A stretch of 64,000 nucleotides of DNA from Dactylonectria macrodidyma (taxonomy: Eukaryota > Ascomycota > Sordariomycetes > Hypocreales > Nectriaceae), in assembly GCA_020744425.1 (NCBI GenBank), contig JAGMUV010000041.1:186001-250000 (forward strand). Direction: 5' to 3'. The notes under the pieces were generated by a model. The model saw only the letters and a list, made by a program, of their open reading frames with translations. It made no database searches and had not been told where the DNA came from. Below are positions 32,247 to 43,481 of this stretch, piece after piece. A program made the position numbers and the translations under genes. Each line of letters starts with the position of its first letter. The first letter of the stretch is position 1.

Positions 32247-35052
32247 CAGTGTTGCTAATAATATAAACAATACGTATATTGGCAATATGGACCCCCTCGC
32301 AATAATATCGTATTGCCAAGAGGCTATATTATATTACCCAATATGAACAGGACCCATATTGTATTGTATTGCCAAGAACCCAATATATTGGCAGTGTGAC
32401 AATACATCCAATATTCCACGTGACCTCATCATTCAACTGCCTCAGCGAAAATCTCGTCACCTTGAAAATCTCATATCCCAAACCATGACTTCAGGCACTC
32501 CAATGCTTCAATTACATCACTCCCAAGTCGATTTCGACGGTCTGTAATCGTTATCTTTGCCCCAGAGAAGAGTCGTTCGGGCTCAGCAGACATTGCAGGA
32601 ATTGACAATATATCCACGGCCATCTTGTTCAGGCTCGGGTAGTTTTTCTGCTGCGTCTCCTCTAGCCACCATCCAAGCGCGCTCGTAAAACCATAAACCC
32701 GTTCAGACTTGCAATAACGCTCGTATTCGTCCGTGATGAGTGACGGCTGCAGGTGCTTGTTCCGCCAATTCAAGAACTCGTTCGTGGTCGCCGATGGGAC
32801 CTCGCAGAGTGGAAGAGGTGATTCCACAGGTCTATATTCGTTCCACAGCGTCTCAAGCAACTTCTTCGACGACTCAACCCACTCCTTTTTCCAGTTCTCC
32901 TGTATGTAGTGCCATTTATGCGAAGGGTGGAGCACGATAGCTGTAACATAGGCAGGTGATTCATCAGTAAGGCGATAATACTTGTCCAGCTTCGCCCAGC
33001 CCGAGTTATACATCGGTGCCATCACCGGATCGTCGACATTTGCCTCCTTGCCGGCTTCGAATTGTGCCAATACGAAGTCCATAGCCAGGAGGACATTGTC
33101 GAGTGTTGCAAACGATGACTCGAGGGCCTTAGTCGTCATCTTCAGCTTCTCTAAGAAGAACTTGATCTTCTCCAAGATGGTCCAGTCCTCTGAAGAGAGC
33201 TCGTCTCCAGCGCAATCTGCATCCATCCATTTGTTGAAATAGCCGTCAATTGCGTCTCTAAGATTCAAGGCCGCTCTCAACATGGTATACCACGAGCTCC
33301 ACCTCGTGTCGTTGTCTCGCGTAAGCTTACGGTTATGGCTGATAGCAAGAAACTTTTGGATGCGATTCCGTTGGATGTAAACGACGAAGTTGTGAAGCTT
33401 GCCAAGAGGTCCCTTCTTCCGCCACGCTTCAATATGCTTTAGTGTCACATTATACACACCTGGATCGTCGCGTTCGAGCTTCTCATTGTCGGTAACAAAG
33501 AGGAAAAGCTTTGGCGGCGAGATTGATGATATGACCTTGGCAGCGGAGTCGGTGAACTTTGGGATCGTATCGGATGTCATATCGGCGAAGGAGGCCAGTG
33601 GGATCTTAGAACCAGTCAGTAGAAACGGTGAGTTGTACTGACCAAGCGAAAGGGATCTCATCATTGTGTCATTATTGCCAGCATTGTCCATCACGAAATA
33701 TCCGAGTTTTGAAGCAAAGCCCCATTCGTCAACCACTTCCAAAATGGCCGCAGCGAGGTGAGAACCGTCGTGCTCACTGTCGATGTCTTTCAACGCCAAA
33801 ACATGGTGTTCCAGCTGGCCGTCTTCCGTGACATAGTGGTCGACTACGCCCAAGATGGCCAAAGAGTTAGGAGAAGTCCAAAGGTCGCAGCTGATGTGAA
33901 TTCTTGACTTCGCCGACTGTATGCGCTGCTTGACCTTCTCCTTCTGGTCTTCATACTGCCGCATAATCCATTTCCTAATGGTCTCGTGCGTATCTGGAAG
34001 CCAAGTATCGATATCGTCATTGATGTAGGCCAAGAGTGCCCGGAACTCTGGGCATTCCACAAGCCGAAATGGGAGAGAGCAGGCCGTAATAAACCTCACG
34101 TACAACACTTCGAGCTGGTCAGGGTCGATCGAATCTCCGGATTGATCGTTGAGCCGACGGCGTTTGCGGGGATTTTCTTCTGCTGCAGCGCGAGCTTGTT
34201 CGAGAATCGTTCGTATCGTTGTCACTTTAGCTGTTCGCAGGGCTCCTTTTGGTAGACCGTGGCCGTCAGGAGGAAGGTCCATAAGATGTTTTGCAGGAGC
34301 CGCAGTACCCCCAGAACAGGCATATGCTCTGTCATAATGTTTACAACGCCACTCTTCTTTTCCGGTCCGCGGATTGTAGTATCTCGTCTCCATCTCCTCG
34401 TCTGGCATATGAGAGAAGACCCATGACGTTCTGGGCTTGGTAGAGGAGGTTGTGGAGGCTGTGCGAGGTCGAGATGACTGGCATTTGGGCGTTTGGCTCT
34501 GGTCTAGGTCATTCAACTGCCGGCTGGAAAACTCCGAAACGTCGACTGAAATTGACGACTCACTTCGTTGCGACCATTGGTCAAAAGGGAAGCGTTGTTG
34601 AGGCATCGGCGGTACGGTTAGTCAGTAGGCTCGACAGTGATAACGAAAATGGGCAGCGGTGGCGGTGGCAAATATTGACAGGCAACCACCGGGATGCCCA
34701 GCCCAACGTCGTCCGTACCGGCTATGCCTTCCCTGGCGCGTGGAAGAAACGCGTGGTCGCGTGTTAGGAATGACTGTCAACAAAGACGTGTGTCGAAGTG
34801 AATGTCAGCCAATAAAAGCCAAGTATCGCTGTGGCTGGTATAGGGTAAGGCCTGTCTGGCTACCGTCAAGAGGCGAATTCGCCCCAGGATTGACAACCCA
34901 ATATATATAATATATTGCCAATATGGACATCCTCATATTATATTGTCACAATATCAAAATCTTCATATTATATTGTTACAATATGAGAAAGCCCATATCA
35001 TATGAGGTATATTGCAATATACTACTTTATTGCCGTACTATTAGCAACACTG
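32247..35052 (-). mobile_element. hAT-1 element nested in hAT-2
   Basis: Perfect 14-bp terminal repeats CAGTGTTGCTAATA (32247-32260; inverted at 35039-35052) are flanked by 8-bp sequences ATCACTGA (32239-32246) and ATCAGTGA (35053-35060), identical at 7 of 8 positions. AT-rich subterminal CAATATATTGGC-like words fill about 32262-32415 and 34890-35035. The insertion cuts the last codons of the hAT-2 transposase. Confidence 0.85.
32471..34606 (-). CDS. hAT-1 transposase, 711 aa
   Basis: Uninterrupted hAT transposase. After a Ser/Thr-rich start comes a BED-like region (EEWRCKHYDRAYACSGGT), then the RNase H-fold core with HISCDLWTSPNSLAILGV and GYFVMDNAGNNDTMM, an insertion domain, and the C-terminal hATC dimerisation region (VDILSIPAMSAEPERLFSGAK). 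The start at 34606 is an ATG (MPQQRFPF). The second Cys of the BED C-x2-C is Tyr, which may weaken DNA binding. With intact TIRs and a full-length frame the element could be recent. Confidence 0.88.
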   Translation of the reverse strand: MPQQRFPFDQWSQRSESSISVDVSEFSSRQLNDLDQSQTPKCQSSRPRTASTTSSTKPRTSWVFSHMPDEEMETRYYNPRTGKEEWRCKHYDRAYACSGGTAAPAKHLMDLPPDGHGLPKGALRTAKVTTIRTILEQARAAAEENPRKRRRLNDQSGDSIDPDQLEVLYVRFITACSLPFRLVECPEFRALLAYINDDIDTWLPDTHETIRKWIMRQYEDQKEKVKQRIQSAKSRIHISCDLWTSPNSLAILGVVDHYVTEDGQLEHHVLALKDIDSEHDGSHLAAAILEVVDEWGFASKLGYFVMDNAGNNDTMMRSLSLGQYNSPFLLTGSKIPLASFADMTSDTIPKFTDSAAKVISSISPPKLFLFVTDNEKLERDDPGVYNVTLKHIEAWRKKGPLGKLHNFVVYIQRNRIQKFLAISHNRKLTRDNDTRWSSWYTMLRAALNLRDAIDGYFNKWMDADCAGDELSSEDWTILEKIKFFLEKLKMTTKALESSFATLDNVLLAMDFVLAQFEAGKEANVDDPVMAPMYNSGWAKLDKYYRLTDESPAYVTAIVLHPSHKWHYIQENWKKEWVESSKKLLETLWNEYRPVESPLPLCEVPSATTNEFLNWRNKHLQPSLITDEYERYCKSERVYGFTSALGWWLEETQQKNYPSLNKMAVDILSIPAMSAEPERLFSGAKITITDRRNRLGSDVIEALECLKSWFGI

Positions 35053-37718
35053 ATCAGTGAGGCTAACTAGCGGCAGTGAAGGCGTGTAGATCCCAGCTTT
35101 ACTCCACGATCGAATGCACTGAGCCATCCCCACTATCTCCCTCCTCAGCCGGCTTCTCAACGGTGCCGTCATACGTCCTGCACTGCTAAATGTCCTCTCG
35201 CTCTCCGCAGACGACGATGGGATGGTGAGCATATCAACCGCCATCAGAGACAGTCGCGGGTACCGATTCCTGTTGATTTTCCACCAGTCAATCGGTCTGC
35301 TTCTGTAGTGGTGACTGTTGACAACATCCTCAGCACAGTACCGAGCATATTCGTCATCAGCAGTCGCTCCCGCTGTCGTGTGTTTCGTCTTTCGGGTGCT
35401 CTTGCGGGCACTGGACGCTGCCAAGGACGAACCCTGGGCGCATGGCGACCCAGCTACACTCCTGGCAAGTCTCCGCTCAATGTAATCCATTGAGGCCTCG
35501 TCAGATGTAGCGAAGACTTCGTAGTCAACGTCGCGTTCCCTGTAACTCTCCCAGATCTCCAAGAGCTTGGATTCGTACTCTAATCGCCAACCCTTGGCCT
35601 TACGGGAAGGCACTCGAGACCACAGTTGATCGAGAAGGCGCCACTTCTTCGCCGGGTTGAAGTCAACAGCGCCGACATAAGCTGCGCTAGTCAGACGGTT
35701 GTAGTACTTGTGCAGCTTCTTCCATCCGAGCTTGATAAAGACCTTGAGCAATCTACGGGTTCTGCTATCGAGCCCGTCGTAGATGGCGACTTCGACGTCC
35801 TTCTTCTCCTTGCTCACTGGATCCTCAACTTCTTCAAAGATTGTGCCTTCGATAGCTCCTTCGAGGTGGTCAAGTAGGATCTCGAAGACAGGGAAGTATT
35901 CATCGAAACTACCACAAGTCGACCTCGCGTCGGGAATACCGTCGCCCTGAAGTTGCTTGGTGGCGATTTCAAAAGGCTTCAGAAGCTTGACAAGCACCTC
36001 GATAACCTTCCAGTCGTACGCACTTAAGCGGTATTGCAGAACTGCCGGTTTCGGTTTCTCACAAAGGCCCTCAGTTTCCCAACGGTTCTGAACGTCATTG
36101 AAGAATGTATTAAGAGCTGGGCGGAGACGAAGGGCCCTCTCCATCATCCGCATATCCGAGTTCCATCTGGTGGCATTGTTGAAGACCCAGTGAAGTGTTG
36201 AGTCATGGCCGGATTCCTTGCGCTGAGACTGAAGAAACTGCTCGTACAGCTGTGTAGTCGCTCGCAGCTGAATCCCGATGTTGTGAAGCATTCCTGGGGC
36301 GCCGTTCTGGCTGTACTCCCTGAAAGTGGCTCCATTGATCTCCTCCGGGGCTGGGTGGGATGATAGGAAGTCCTCTTCTGGGATACCAACGGCAGTGTTC
36401 GCTTCAAAGTCTTCATCCGTGCCGTCTTCCATCTCTACATCCAGGGCCTCGTCGATAGCTTGATCAACTAGCTCCTCATCGTCATCTTGATCGTCACCAT
36501 CGGCAGCGATGATTGCCGCGAAGTTCTCTCGCTTCGAACCGTATAGCATTGCCCGCACGCAAAGGTTGAAGATATGCGCAGCGCAGCGGATCCGTCGCTC
36601 TTCAGCTGAGAAGCCGTGTTCAAAGGCAAGATCGTCCATGCAGGTGTCATTGTTGGCAGCATTGTCCAGCGTGAAGTAGCCAACCTTGTCCGGGTCGTTG
36701 ATTTGCCAGAATGCGAGCGTATCAGCGACCTCATCGGCAAGTGAAGCACCGTTGTGTCTGCCCGAGAGAGGTCGAAGCCCAAGGAGGATTCGGTGTTGGA
36801 CAAAGTGGTTATCAATGAATTGAGCGTTGATCCCAAGAAACGAAGTGTACGACTTGGATGTCCAACCGTCGAAGGAGAAATGAATATGGGATCGAGCGCT
36901 GCGCAATACTTCGGTTACCGGCCCAACGGCACCCCTATACTCGGATTCGAGCATGCGAAGCAGCGTCTTCGCAGAGGGAATGTGGGTCACATCAAGGAGG
37001 GGATTGCCGTAGAGAAGGATCCGCTGGAACCGCTCGGTATTGACAATGTTGAACGGCAGGTTATGGTAGGTAATCCAGTCGAGGAGGAGTACTCGGAGGC
37101 CTTTGCTGCTGAATCTTCCACGCAGCTTGCTGAGAAGAAATTGGTCGTGGGGATTATTGAAGTCGGCATCGATGAAGTCGGTGATGGTCCTGTCATCTAG
37201 AAATGAGCCCCCCACGGGGCTGACAACATTGTTCGGGGCCTGCCAAATCAGCACGTTATCAAACCGTAGAGGAGAGGCACACACTTACAAGAATCCCGTG
37301 GGCTTTGAGTAGGTGTTTCCTGATGGCGACTCCTGTCGAGCAGACGAAACAGAAGTCTGACTTCTTCTTGAAACCTCGGGCAAAGCAGTCGGCGCAGATC
37401 CACTTCAGCTTATTTCCCTGCCGCGAGGTGGAACGGTCCTTAACGCGATACCCATATTGTTGCCACCATGCCCTCGTGTCTTTGGCCGCCAGTATAACGC
37501 TCGAATCCGGGTCATTTGGCCCACTCTTGGCGGCCCCAGAGTGTCCAATCGACCTGAATAAAATCGGCGGCAGTCCCGCGAGGACGGGGCGATGGCGTCG
37601 TTGGTAACGAGGTTCCTGGAGACGGGGCGGCTAGCGAAGAAGAGAATTCATCGCGCTCCATCACGCCTGGTTGATTCCAGGACGAAGGGCTCAAAGAGAA
37701 TGGTTCGGAGGACATCAT
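35041..37718 (-). pseudogene. hAT-2 transposase, C-terminus cut by hAT-1, N-terminal frame unclear
   Basis: The main exon, 37239-35041, encodes the hAT core (HFSFDGWTSKSYTSFLGI, GYFTLDNAANNDTCM) and the hATC region (VDMLTIPSSSAESERTFSSAGRM). A 49-nt intron (37288-37240, GTAAGT to TTGGCAG) joins it to an upstream BED finger (WICADCF...FCFVCSTGVAIRKHLLKAHGI). The region 37520-37718 is open in a different frame (MMSSEPFSLSPSS...), so a frameshift or unrecognised intron separates the start from the finger. At the other end the natural C-terminus would continue for about 17 codons beyond hAT-1, at 32246-32190. Confidence 0.75.
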
Positions 37719-39230
37719 GATGCAGTTAGTTTAGCTAGTCGGACAGATGGGTCGCGTGGGTCGAGGTTGTTGGAAGCCATTGAGACTGCACTGAGGCTCA
37801 ACTTAAATCCATCCATCCATCACTGACTGGACAGGCATTGAGGCCAATAGCACGCGTATATCACGCCCATTTTGTTGTCAACGCGAAATTCGCGACATCT
37901 CCACTGCCGCTAAACATGCAAAGTCTTGTGCGATTAATGAAGCATTCGCGAGCAGCGCGAACGACGACCTGGCGCGCCCAAGGCGAGGGAGTCGCGCGTG
38001 AAGCCGCCATTGTATGTAAGAAGCCAAACTTTGTTCCGACCATTGGTGTACGGAGATTCTCCCAAGTGTCGCTCCACCAAGCTCTCAGTACTTGGCAGCC
38101 AGCCAAATCGGGGTCTCGTTGATTAGGTCCACAGACGGTGGGGTAAGATTCCATATATTCCCTGTTCCACTTGCGTCAGAGGCTCCTATTGGCTCATGCC
38201 ACAAGCACAGACGCATCACTACGGGCCAACCTTGAAAAAAAGCCATCCCGTTCCTCAGCCGAGTCCCCATACCGGCTTTGCATTTGTGCTCATTCCAATC
38301 TGGCGTCAACTCAGAATGGATTCTTGAGATTTTCGTAAACGGTTCACGTGAGGGGGCGGAACGGTGGGGACTTGAAGTTGAGGCTCTAAGTGGATGCACC
38401 TGTGAAGTCGCTGGTACATCGGTTCACAGGCAAAGCTGGCTTTAGGCGCAGGTCCCCGAGACAACCAAAAAGTTAAAGAGGGGAGCAGGAAGATCATGAA
38501 TCCCATACTCGCCAATGCGTGAAAACTTCGAGCCGGACATATTCATCTGATCATGCCAAAGCTGGCATCAGTAAAAACTTTTTAGTAGAGAGAAATACGG
38601 AGACAGTTTTTTTTTGTTTTCCTTTTCTTTTCTTTTTGCTTCCTTCCTATTATTCTGCAGAAAAAGCGGCGTGTTTTTGGTGATCCCCTCTCTGTATAGC
38701 GGCCTGTTACTGGGACAAACATACCCTATACTCCTGCGTTAAAAACTACTGTAAGCCCCACCTACTTTATATGACGACCTTGGTACCTCCTAACTTGGGA
38801 GGTTGTATTTTACAAAAACAATAACTCATACTTCAACCACCCCACGCGACATATATATTCCTCATAGAAACCGACTCAGTGTTTTATTACAAGGTTAAAA
38901 TTGGGTTGTCCGTTACATTCCTGTAAAGCACCTGCTGGTGGGTTGTTTGTCGGGATTGTGACCATGGGCGTCATTCCCAAATGGTAAACCTGGTGGTAAT
39001 TCGCGGTGGCCGGCGCGTTAATCCGTTCCGGGCTGGGGGGCGGTTAGACAGGGTCGTGACAGGGCTGATTGCTGTAGTTGCAGGGTACCTAGCATGCTAT
39101 GGGCTTTTCGGGTCATGTTATGTACTTGCTAACACATCTTAGCATTAAGATGAATTGTTGTCAGCGTTGATCGCGTTGCACTTGTCGCGTCGAGGAGAGT
39201 GCCAGGGGCCTCTTAACGCGTCTGCGAATC
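37719..39230. other. Non-coding 5' side of hAT-2
   Basis: About 1.5 kb between the transposase and the TCGA-rich right end. It contains a pyrimidine-rich tract (about 38607-38645) and short simple repeats. No frame resembles a protein, so no cargo gene is supported. Confidence 0.45.
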
Positions 39231-39545
39231 GCGCTGAATCCACCCCTTGGTCATGATTCGCACATCGCGTCTCTCTGTTCGACCGAATCGATCGATTTTC
39301 GATCGAACGGGTGGGGGCGATCGATTCGATGTCGAATCATATGGTGACCTGTACGGTTCGAATGTCGAATGCCCCACATTCGAATCGATGCATTCGAACA
39401 TCGAACAGGACATGTCACATTCGATTCGATGCGAGTCGAATGGGCGCGCCGCAGATTCGACATCGAATCGAATGCCAAGAAATTCGATTCGACATTCGTA
39501 AGACTTGGCATCGAACGAATCTATCGATTCGATTCCCGTTCGTTC
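39231..39545. repeat. hAT-2 right subterminal array
   Basis: Dense TCGATTCGA/ATTCGAATC words in both orientations, matching the composition of the left array at 31772-32050 and ending at the TIR 39546-39559. Confidence 0.7.
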
Positions 39546-39567
39546 GATGTCCATCCCTGGCTCCAAC

Positions 39568-42100
39568 AATGTACCGGTCAAGTCAGGCAGACGGAAGGGC
39601 AAGGCTCGGAAACAAGCTAAAGGTTCACACCAGCCTCAGCCAGGCAACTTCGCGAACAAAACTTCTCGCGCCATCAGGATCAGGGATTTTGAACCCATGG
39701 CAAGCTATATCGCCAAGATAGATTCCGTCAAGGTTCCCGATCACTTGACTGTGGCCCTTGAGCGCGTTATTTGGGGTACTTAAAATCGAATGTCACAGCC
39801 TCCATTTGTATGCAGCAAACTAATATTTCTGTCGACAGTGCGCAAGAACTTTTCGAAACGGCTTGTTGACAGTGGAGCCGAAGTCGAACCCGGCTCAGAT
39901 GAACGACATTCTTTCTTTGTCGGGGTACTTGAAAAAGTTCGCGACTGCCTGAAGCCACTCATGGGAACTGGCAGCTTCAACGCGGAGGAAGCAGCTAAGA
40001 AGGCTGGCGAGAAATCCCAGGGTCCTTTCAAGAATATTTTTGACATTCTCGAAGTGTACGCACCATCCGAAGCATTCTTGAACGCTCCAGATGTTGCTCC
40101 CAAGTCCGCTACCGATTTGAAGTATACTGTCGAACAGGACGAGTCCACGGAGGATGCAATCTTTGCTCTTGTCGCTCTTTTGGGTGACTATAGCCGCCTC
40201 AGGCAAGAGATTAAGTCGCTGTGGGCGGATTATAAGGCTAATCGTCTCGATCTCGCTGCCGCTGCTGTTGCAACGAACACGGCTTTTGAGCTCGCTCGCA
40301 GCATGGAAGACGAAATCATGCCTATAGTGAGCAAGCACGGCAGCGCAGGCGACATTGCCACCTTGTACTTCATGGAATTATGCAAATCATCCGGCATTGA
40401 TGCACTAGGTAACAAGCAGCCAGGTGATGCTTATAACTTGGAAGCCTACAATCTAGCCCAGCTCTGTCTGATAAACACCATCAGTCTTCTCACTAGTTAT
40501 GCAAATAGCAATTCGGGCGACCTCATCATCAACAACTACAACGGCAAGTTCGGCTGGTATGATGAAGAGCTTGGTGCCGAGGGGGAGACAAACCGCGCAA
40601 AGTGGGATCAGGATAAGACTGCAATGATGGAGGTCCTGCCAGACCTGCAATTTCTCTCCTCGAATCTGGGAACAGGAGCGGTTGAAGACGAATTGATCCG
40701 TGGCATTGGTGCTCTAATGAACAATCCCGGCGATGGTGCGCCCCTGTGGTTAGCCTGGGCTGCTCAAATTTATCTTGATGTCCTGCAGTTCCTCGGATCA
40801 AACTGCAGCCGTGGCTTTGACAAGATGAAACAGGAAAGCCTCAAGATCAAGAAGGCAACGCTCGACGTCCCCAATTCGCAGGAACGCAGCAGGGTCCTCA
40901 AAGCTGCAACAAAGTGGGACAGGGATCCGATTTCGACATGCCGCCTCCAAATGATCCAATTAGAGTTGTTACCCGGAAACAGTCCCCCGGCATGGAGGTT
41001 TCTACATCGCAATCCGATTCACTGCGGCCTCCTCCTCCATAATATGCGTGTGAATCTACACATCTCGGGCATAACATACGCAGCAACTCCAGGAGGAGTC
41101 GTGTGTACGACGCAGCTGTACCACGCTCTTCGCCAGGAGAAACTTCTTTCGGACCATTTCGTATGGGAAGATCTCGAAACTTTTTGGAAGATGCAGGGTG
41201 ACTCAGCTGTCTTTGTCGGCGATCCACCTACGAACCGCGAAGACTACTTCAAGAATTACTGTCTTTGCATCGGCGTGTCCGCCAGTAACTTGGCGCCGAC
41301 CAAGCGGAAGGGCAAAGTCAATGTCAACACCGCAAACAGACGCAACATGAAGTTCAAGGGGTGGGTGTCTTTGGTGATTAACCGTCGTCTCGCGCCAACC
41401 GGAGAACGTCCCCCCTTTTCGTCTGACTTGATTGAAGGGATCTTGATTGAGGGTCGCCGCCATGAGACCCGGGACGGCAAAGGGCATGTCCGCCCAGAGA
41501 TCAGGGAAAAAGCGAAGAATGAGACTGTGAGTTTTAAATATCAGTGAATTACCGTACCAAGAACTTATTGCTGACACTTATCAATAGATTGACTCGGTGA
41601 CGCTCTCTCCTGCTGCTCTTATTCGCAAGCTTGCCCTTAACATACACGCCGAGATCCCCGACATAGTCTTCAACTACTTCACCATGCACAACTCCGCGTG
41701 GACTTTCCTCACGGAGTTGAAAGAAGAGTTTACCCGGCTATTGGGGGTCGGATTCCTCCAATACATACCCACAGAAGACAAGCTGCCTTACGTGGTCGGC
41801 TACGTCTTCTCCACTGCTGCAGGCCGTAGAGGCTTGACAAGCGACGATAAGGGAGAGGCTGTGGATGCCGGGATCGATGCCGCCGCAAAAGTTATGCGCA
41901 AATTCTTGGAAGACGGACATGGACGAGTTGTCAAGGAGCAAGCTGAGACGCAGGTTGAGCCGGAGGAGCTGAAAGATGCGGAGTTTGGTGACTTGGACCC
42001 ATGGAGGCTGGATAGGCTGATGACGAAGATCAAGAAAGAGAGTCAAACCAGAGGGGGTTTTGGTAGAGGAGGAGCCGGAGAGGATTGCCCCATGCAGTGA
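39568..42100 (+). pseudogene. DUF6604 gene, main part after hAT-2
   Basis: Continues the frame opened at 31635. Exons 39568-39775, 39839-41526 and 41588-42100 are separated by introns of 63 and 61 nt (GTACTT/GACAG, GTGAGT/CAATAG). With the 41 N-terminal codons the protein would be 843 aa, a usual length for this fungal family of unknown function. The start of this part is basic (KSGRRKGKARKQAKG), the middle is helical and Ala/Glu-rich, and the tail is Gly/Arg-rich. No internal stop is seen, so the only visible lesion is the transposon. Transcription from within hAT-2 and use of a downstream ATG cannot be excluded. Confidence 0.82.
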
Positions 42101-42394
42101 GAAGCCCCGACTAGTTCAGGTTCAGGTTCAGGTTCTATTCCTACTCGGTTTTGGTCGCCACTACAGTAGCCAAGCCATGCTAATACCATTTGGTGTTTGA
42201 TCAGCTGTCTCCAAACTTCCCTCTCCTTGTCCTTGACCTCTATCTATATAGGCCATTTCTTAAGTTCTCAACTCGTCCCGAAAAGGCATTGGCGGAACCC
42301 GTAGGGGGCCGGTCTCCTGTTTGGAATGATAAGAGGGAGGTGTTGGTGAGATCCCTTCTTGATGACGTGGTTCGTGTGCTTGAGTGACTCGAAA
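42101..42394. other. Downstream flank of the DUF6604 gene
   Basis: Short GGTTCA repeats occur at about 42115-42135. No gene is seen. Confidence 0.4.
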
Positions 42395-42482
42395 GGCGGA
42401 TCGATAGCCTTTGTCGACGACTACTCGGCTAGGGTCACGGGGGCGACGGCGGAGTCGAACAGGGACGGCATTCAGGCCATCG
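42395..42482 (+). mobile_element. Fragment of a Tad-type LINE reverse transcriptase
   Basis: GGSIAFVDDYSARVTGATAE matches GGSMAFVDDYSAWVVGPTAE in the LINE at 53-57 kb, including the FVDD catalytic box. Only about 30 codons survive, without flanking homology that I can see. Confidence 0.7.
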
Positions 42483-42651
42483 TCGCGCCACCAAACTCAG
42501 CCTCCGCAATTAGCCCCCCTCTGCACCACAACCCATGCGCCATCTCTACACTCAAAGCTCCAGTTTTAGTCAAATCTCCAGTTTTAGTCAAATGTCCAAC
42601 TTTGCCAAACGTCCAGCTTTACAGTACCGGAGATGATTTTATAACTTAGAA

Positions 42652-42935
42652 ATCTGCTTTAGGACTTTGGTCTCGACGCACTGTTTGGCTCGCCGCGCCA
42701 AAGTGGACTTGCCTACACCGGCCAAGCCTACGATAACAAACGCCTGCAATACCTGAATGAAGATATTTGCATGGAAGGATTGCTTTGGGATGATGAGCTT
42801 ACTGAAGGACCTCCCAAGGCGATGGTGCCAGCTCCCGAGCCAAGCAAGACGGCTCGTGCACGAAGTTACTGTCTGCTGCTTGGAGCAACTTATTTTAAGA
42901 TCCCCCCAGCACAGCCACATCAACAGCCGAACCAT
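42652..42935 (-). pseudogene. Possible P-loop NTPase fragment
   Basis: Minus-strand frame with AFVIVGLAGVGKSTLARRA, a Walker A motif (G-x4-GKS) after a hydrophobic strand, ending about 17 residues later. The upstream part of the frame is not recognisable. It may be the first piece of an NTPase gene interrupted long ago, or chance. Confidence 0.25.
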
Positions 42936-43399
42936 ACCTCAGCGCCGAGGAGAGGCGGAACAATCACAAAGAAAACAAGGGTCACGTGCGGCTGGGGCAA
43001 CGCTGGTGGCTGCCAATGCGAGGTGCGGTGTTCTCAGATGATGTGTGTGCAAGTAGCCGTCGGGAGAATGTTGAGTTAAAAACCGTCGAAGGGTTGAATA
43101 TTCCATGTCGTTTTGAGTTACTGCCACGAAAGGGGGAAACCAGCAAAGTTATACCGGTATTCACTGGCACCGCTCTTTTGTCCCTGCATCTTTCATCACG
43201 CTCGAACTGGATGGGTGGCTGCCTAAAATGCAACGCCATTGTGAAACCGCGTAGATGGTCGCACGGTGTGGGAAATTCTGCCCCATCTCTCGGTCGATTT
43301 TACATAGATTGAGGGATTTTGTATTCCCAGCGGATGCATTATGTACCAGGTCCGGAGATGGACATTCTCTGCAAGCGTCCACCAGACCTGTCCCAGGCT

Positions 43400-43481
43400 C
43401 AGGGTTCAAATCCACGGCACATCATGCCTCAGTGTAGTGGATTCGGGAAGCGCTCGTGGAGTGTCGTGGATTCGAACCCTG
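43400..43481. repeat. Inverted repeat with B-box-like arms
   Basis: Arms 43400-43420 and 43461-43481 pair over 21 bp with two mismatches. Each arm reads GGTTC(A/G)AATCC on one strand, like the internal promoter B box of tRNA-type genes. No tRNA cloverleaf could be built. Confidence 0.5.

Larger units (their letters stand above)
31758..39559 (-). mobile_element. hAT-2 element inserted in the DUF6604 gene
   Basis: Terminal repeats CAGGCGTGGACATC (31758-31771) and, inverted, CAGGGATGGACATC (39559-39546) match at 12 of 14 positions. They are flanked by perfect 8-bp duplications GCTCCAAC (31750-31757, 39560-39567), as expected for hAT. Both ends carry dense TCGAATCGA-type subterminal repeats. The 7.8-kb element contains its own transposase on the minus strand and a nested hAT-1. 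Removing it with one duplication restores the host frame. Confidence 0.87.
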
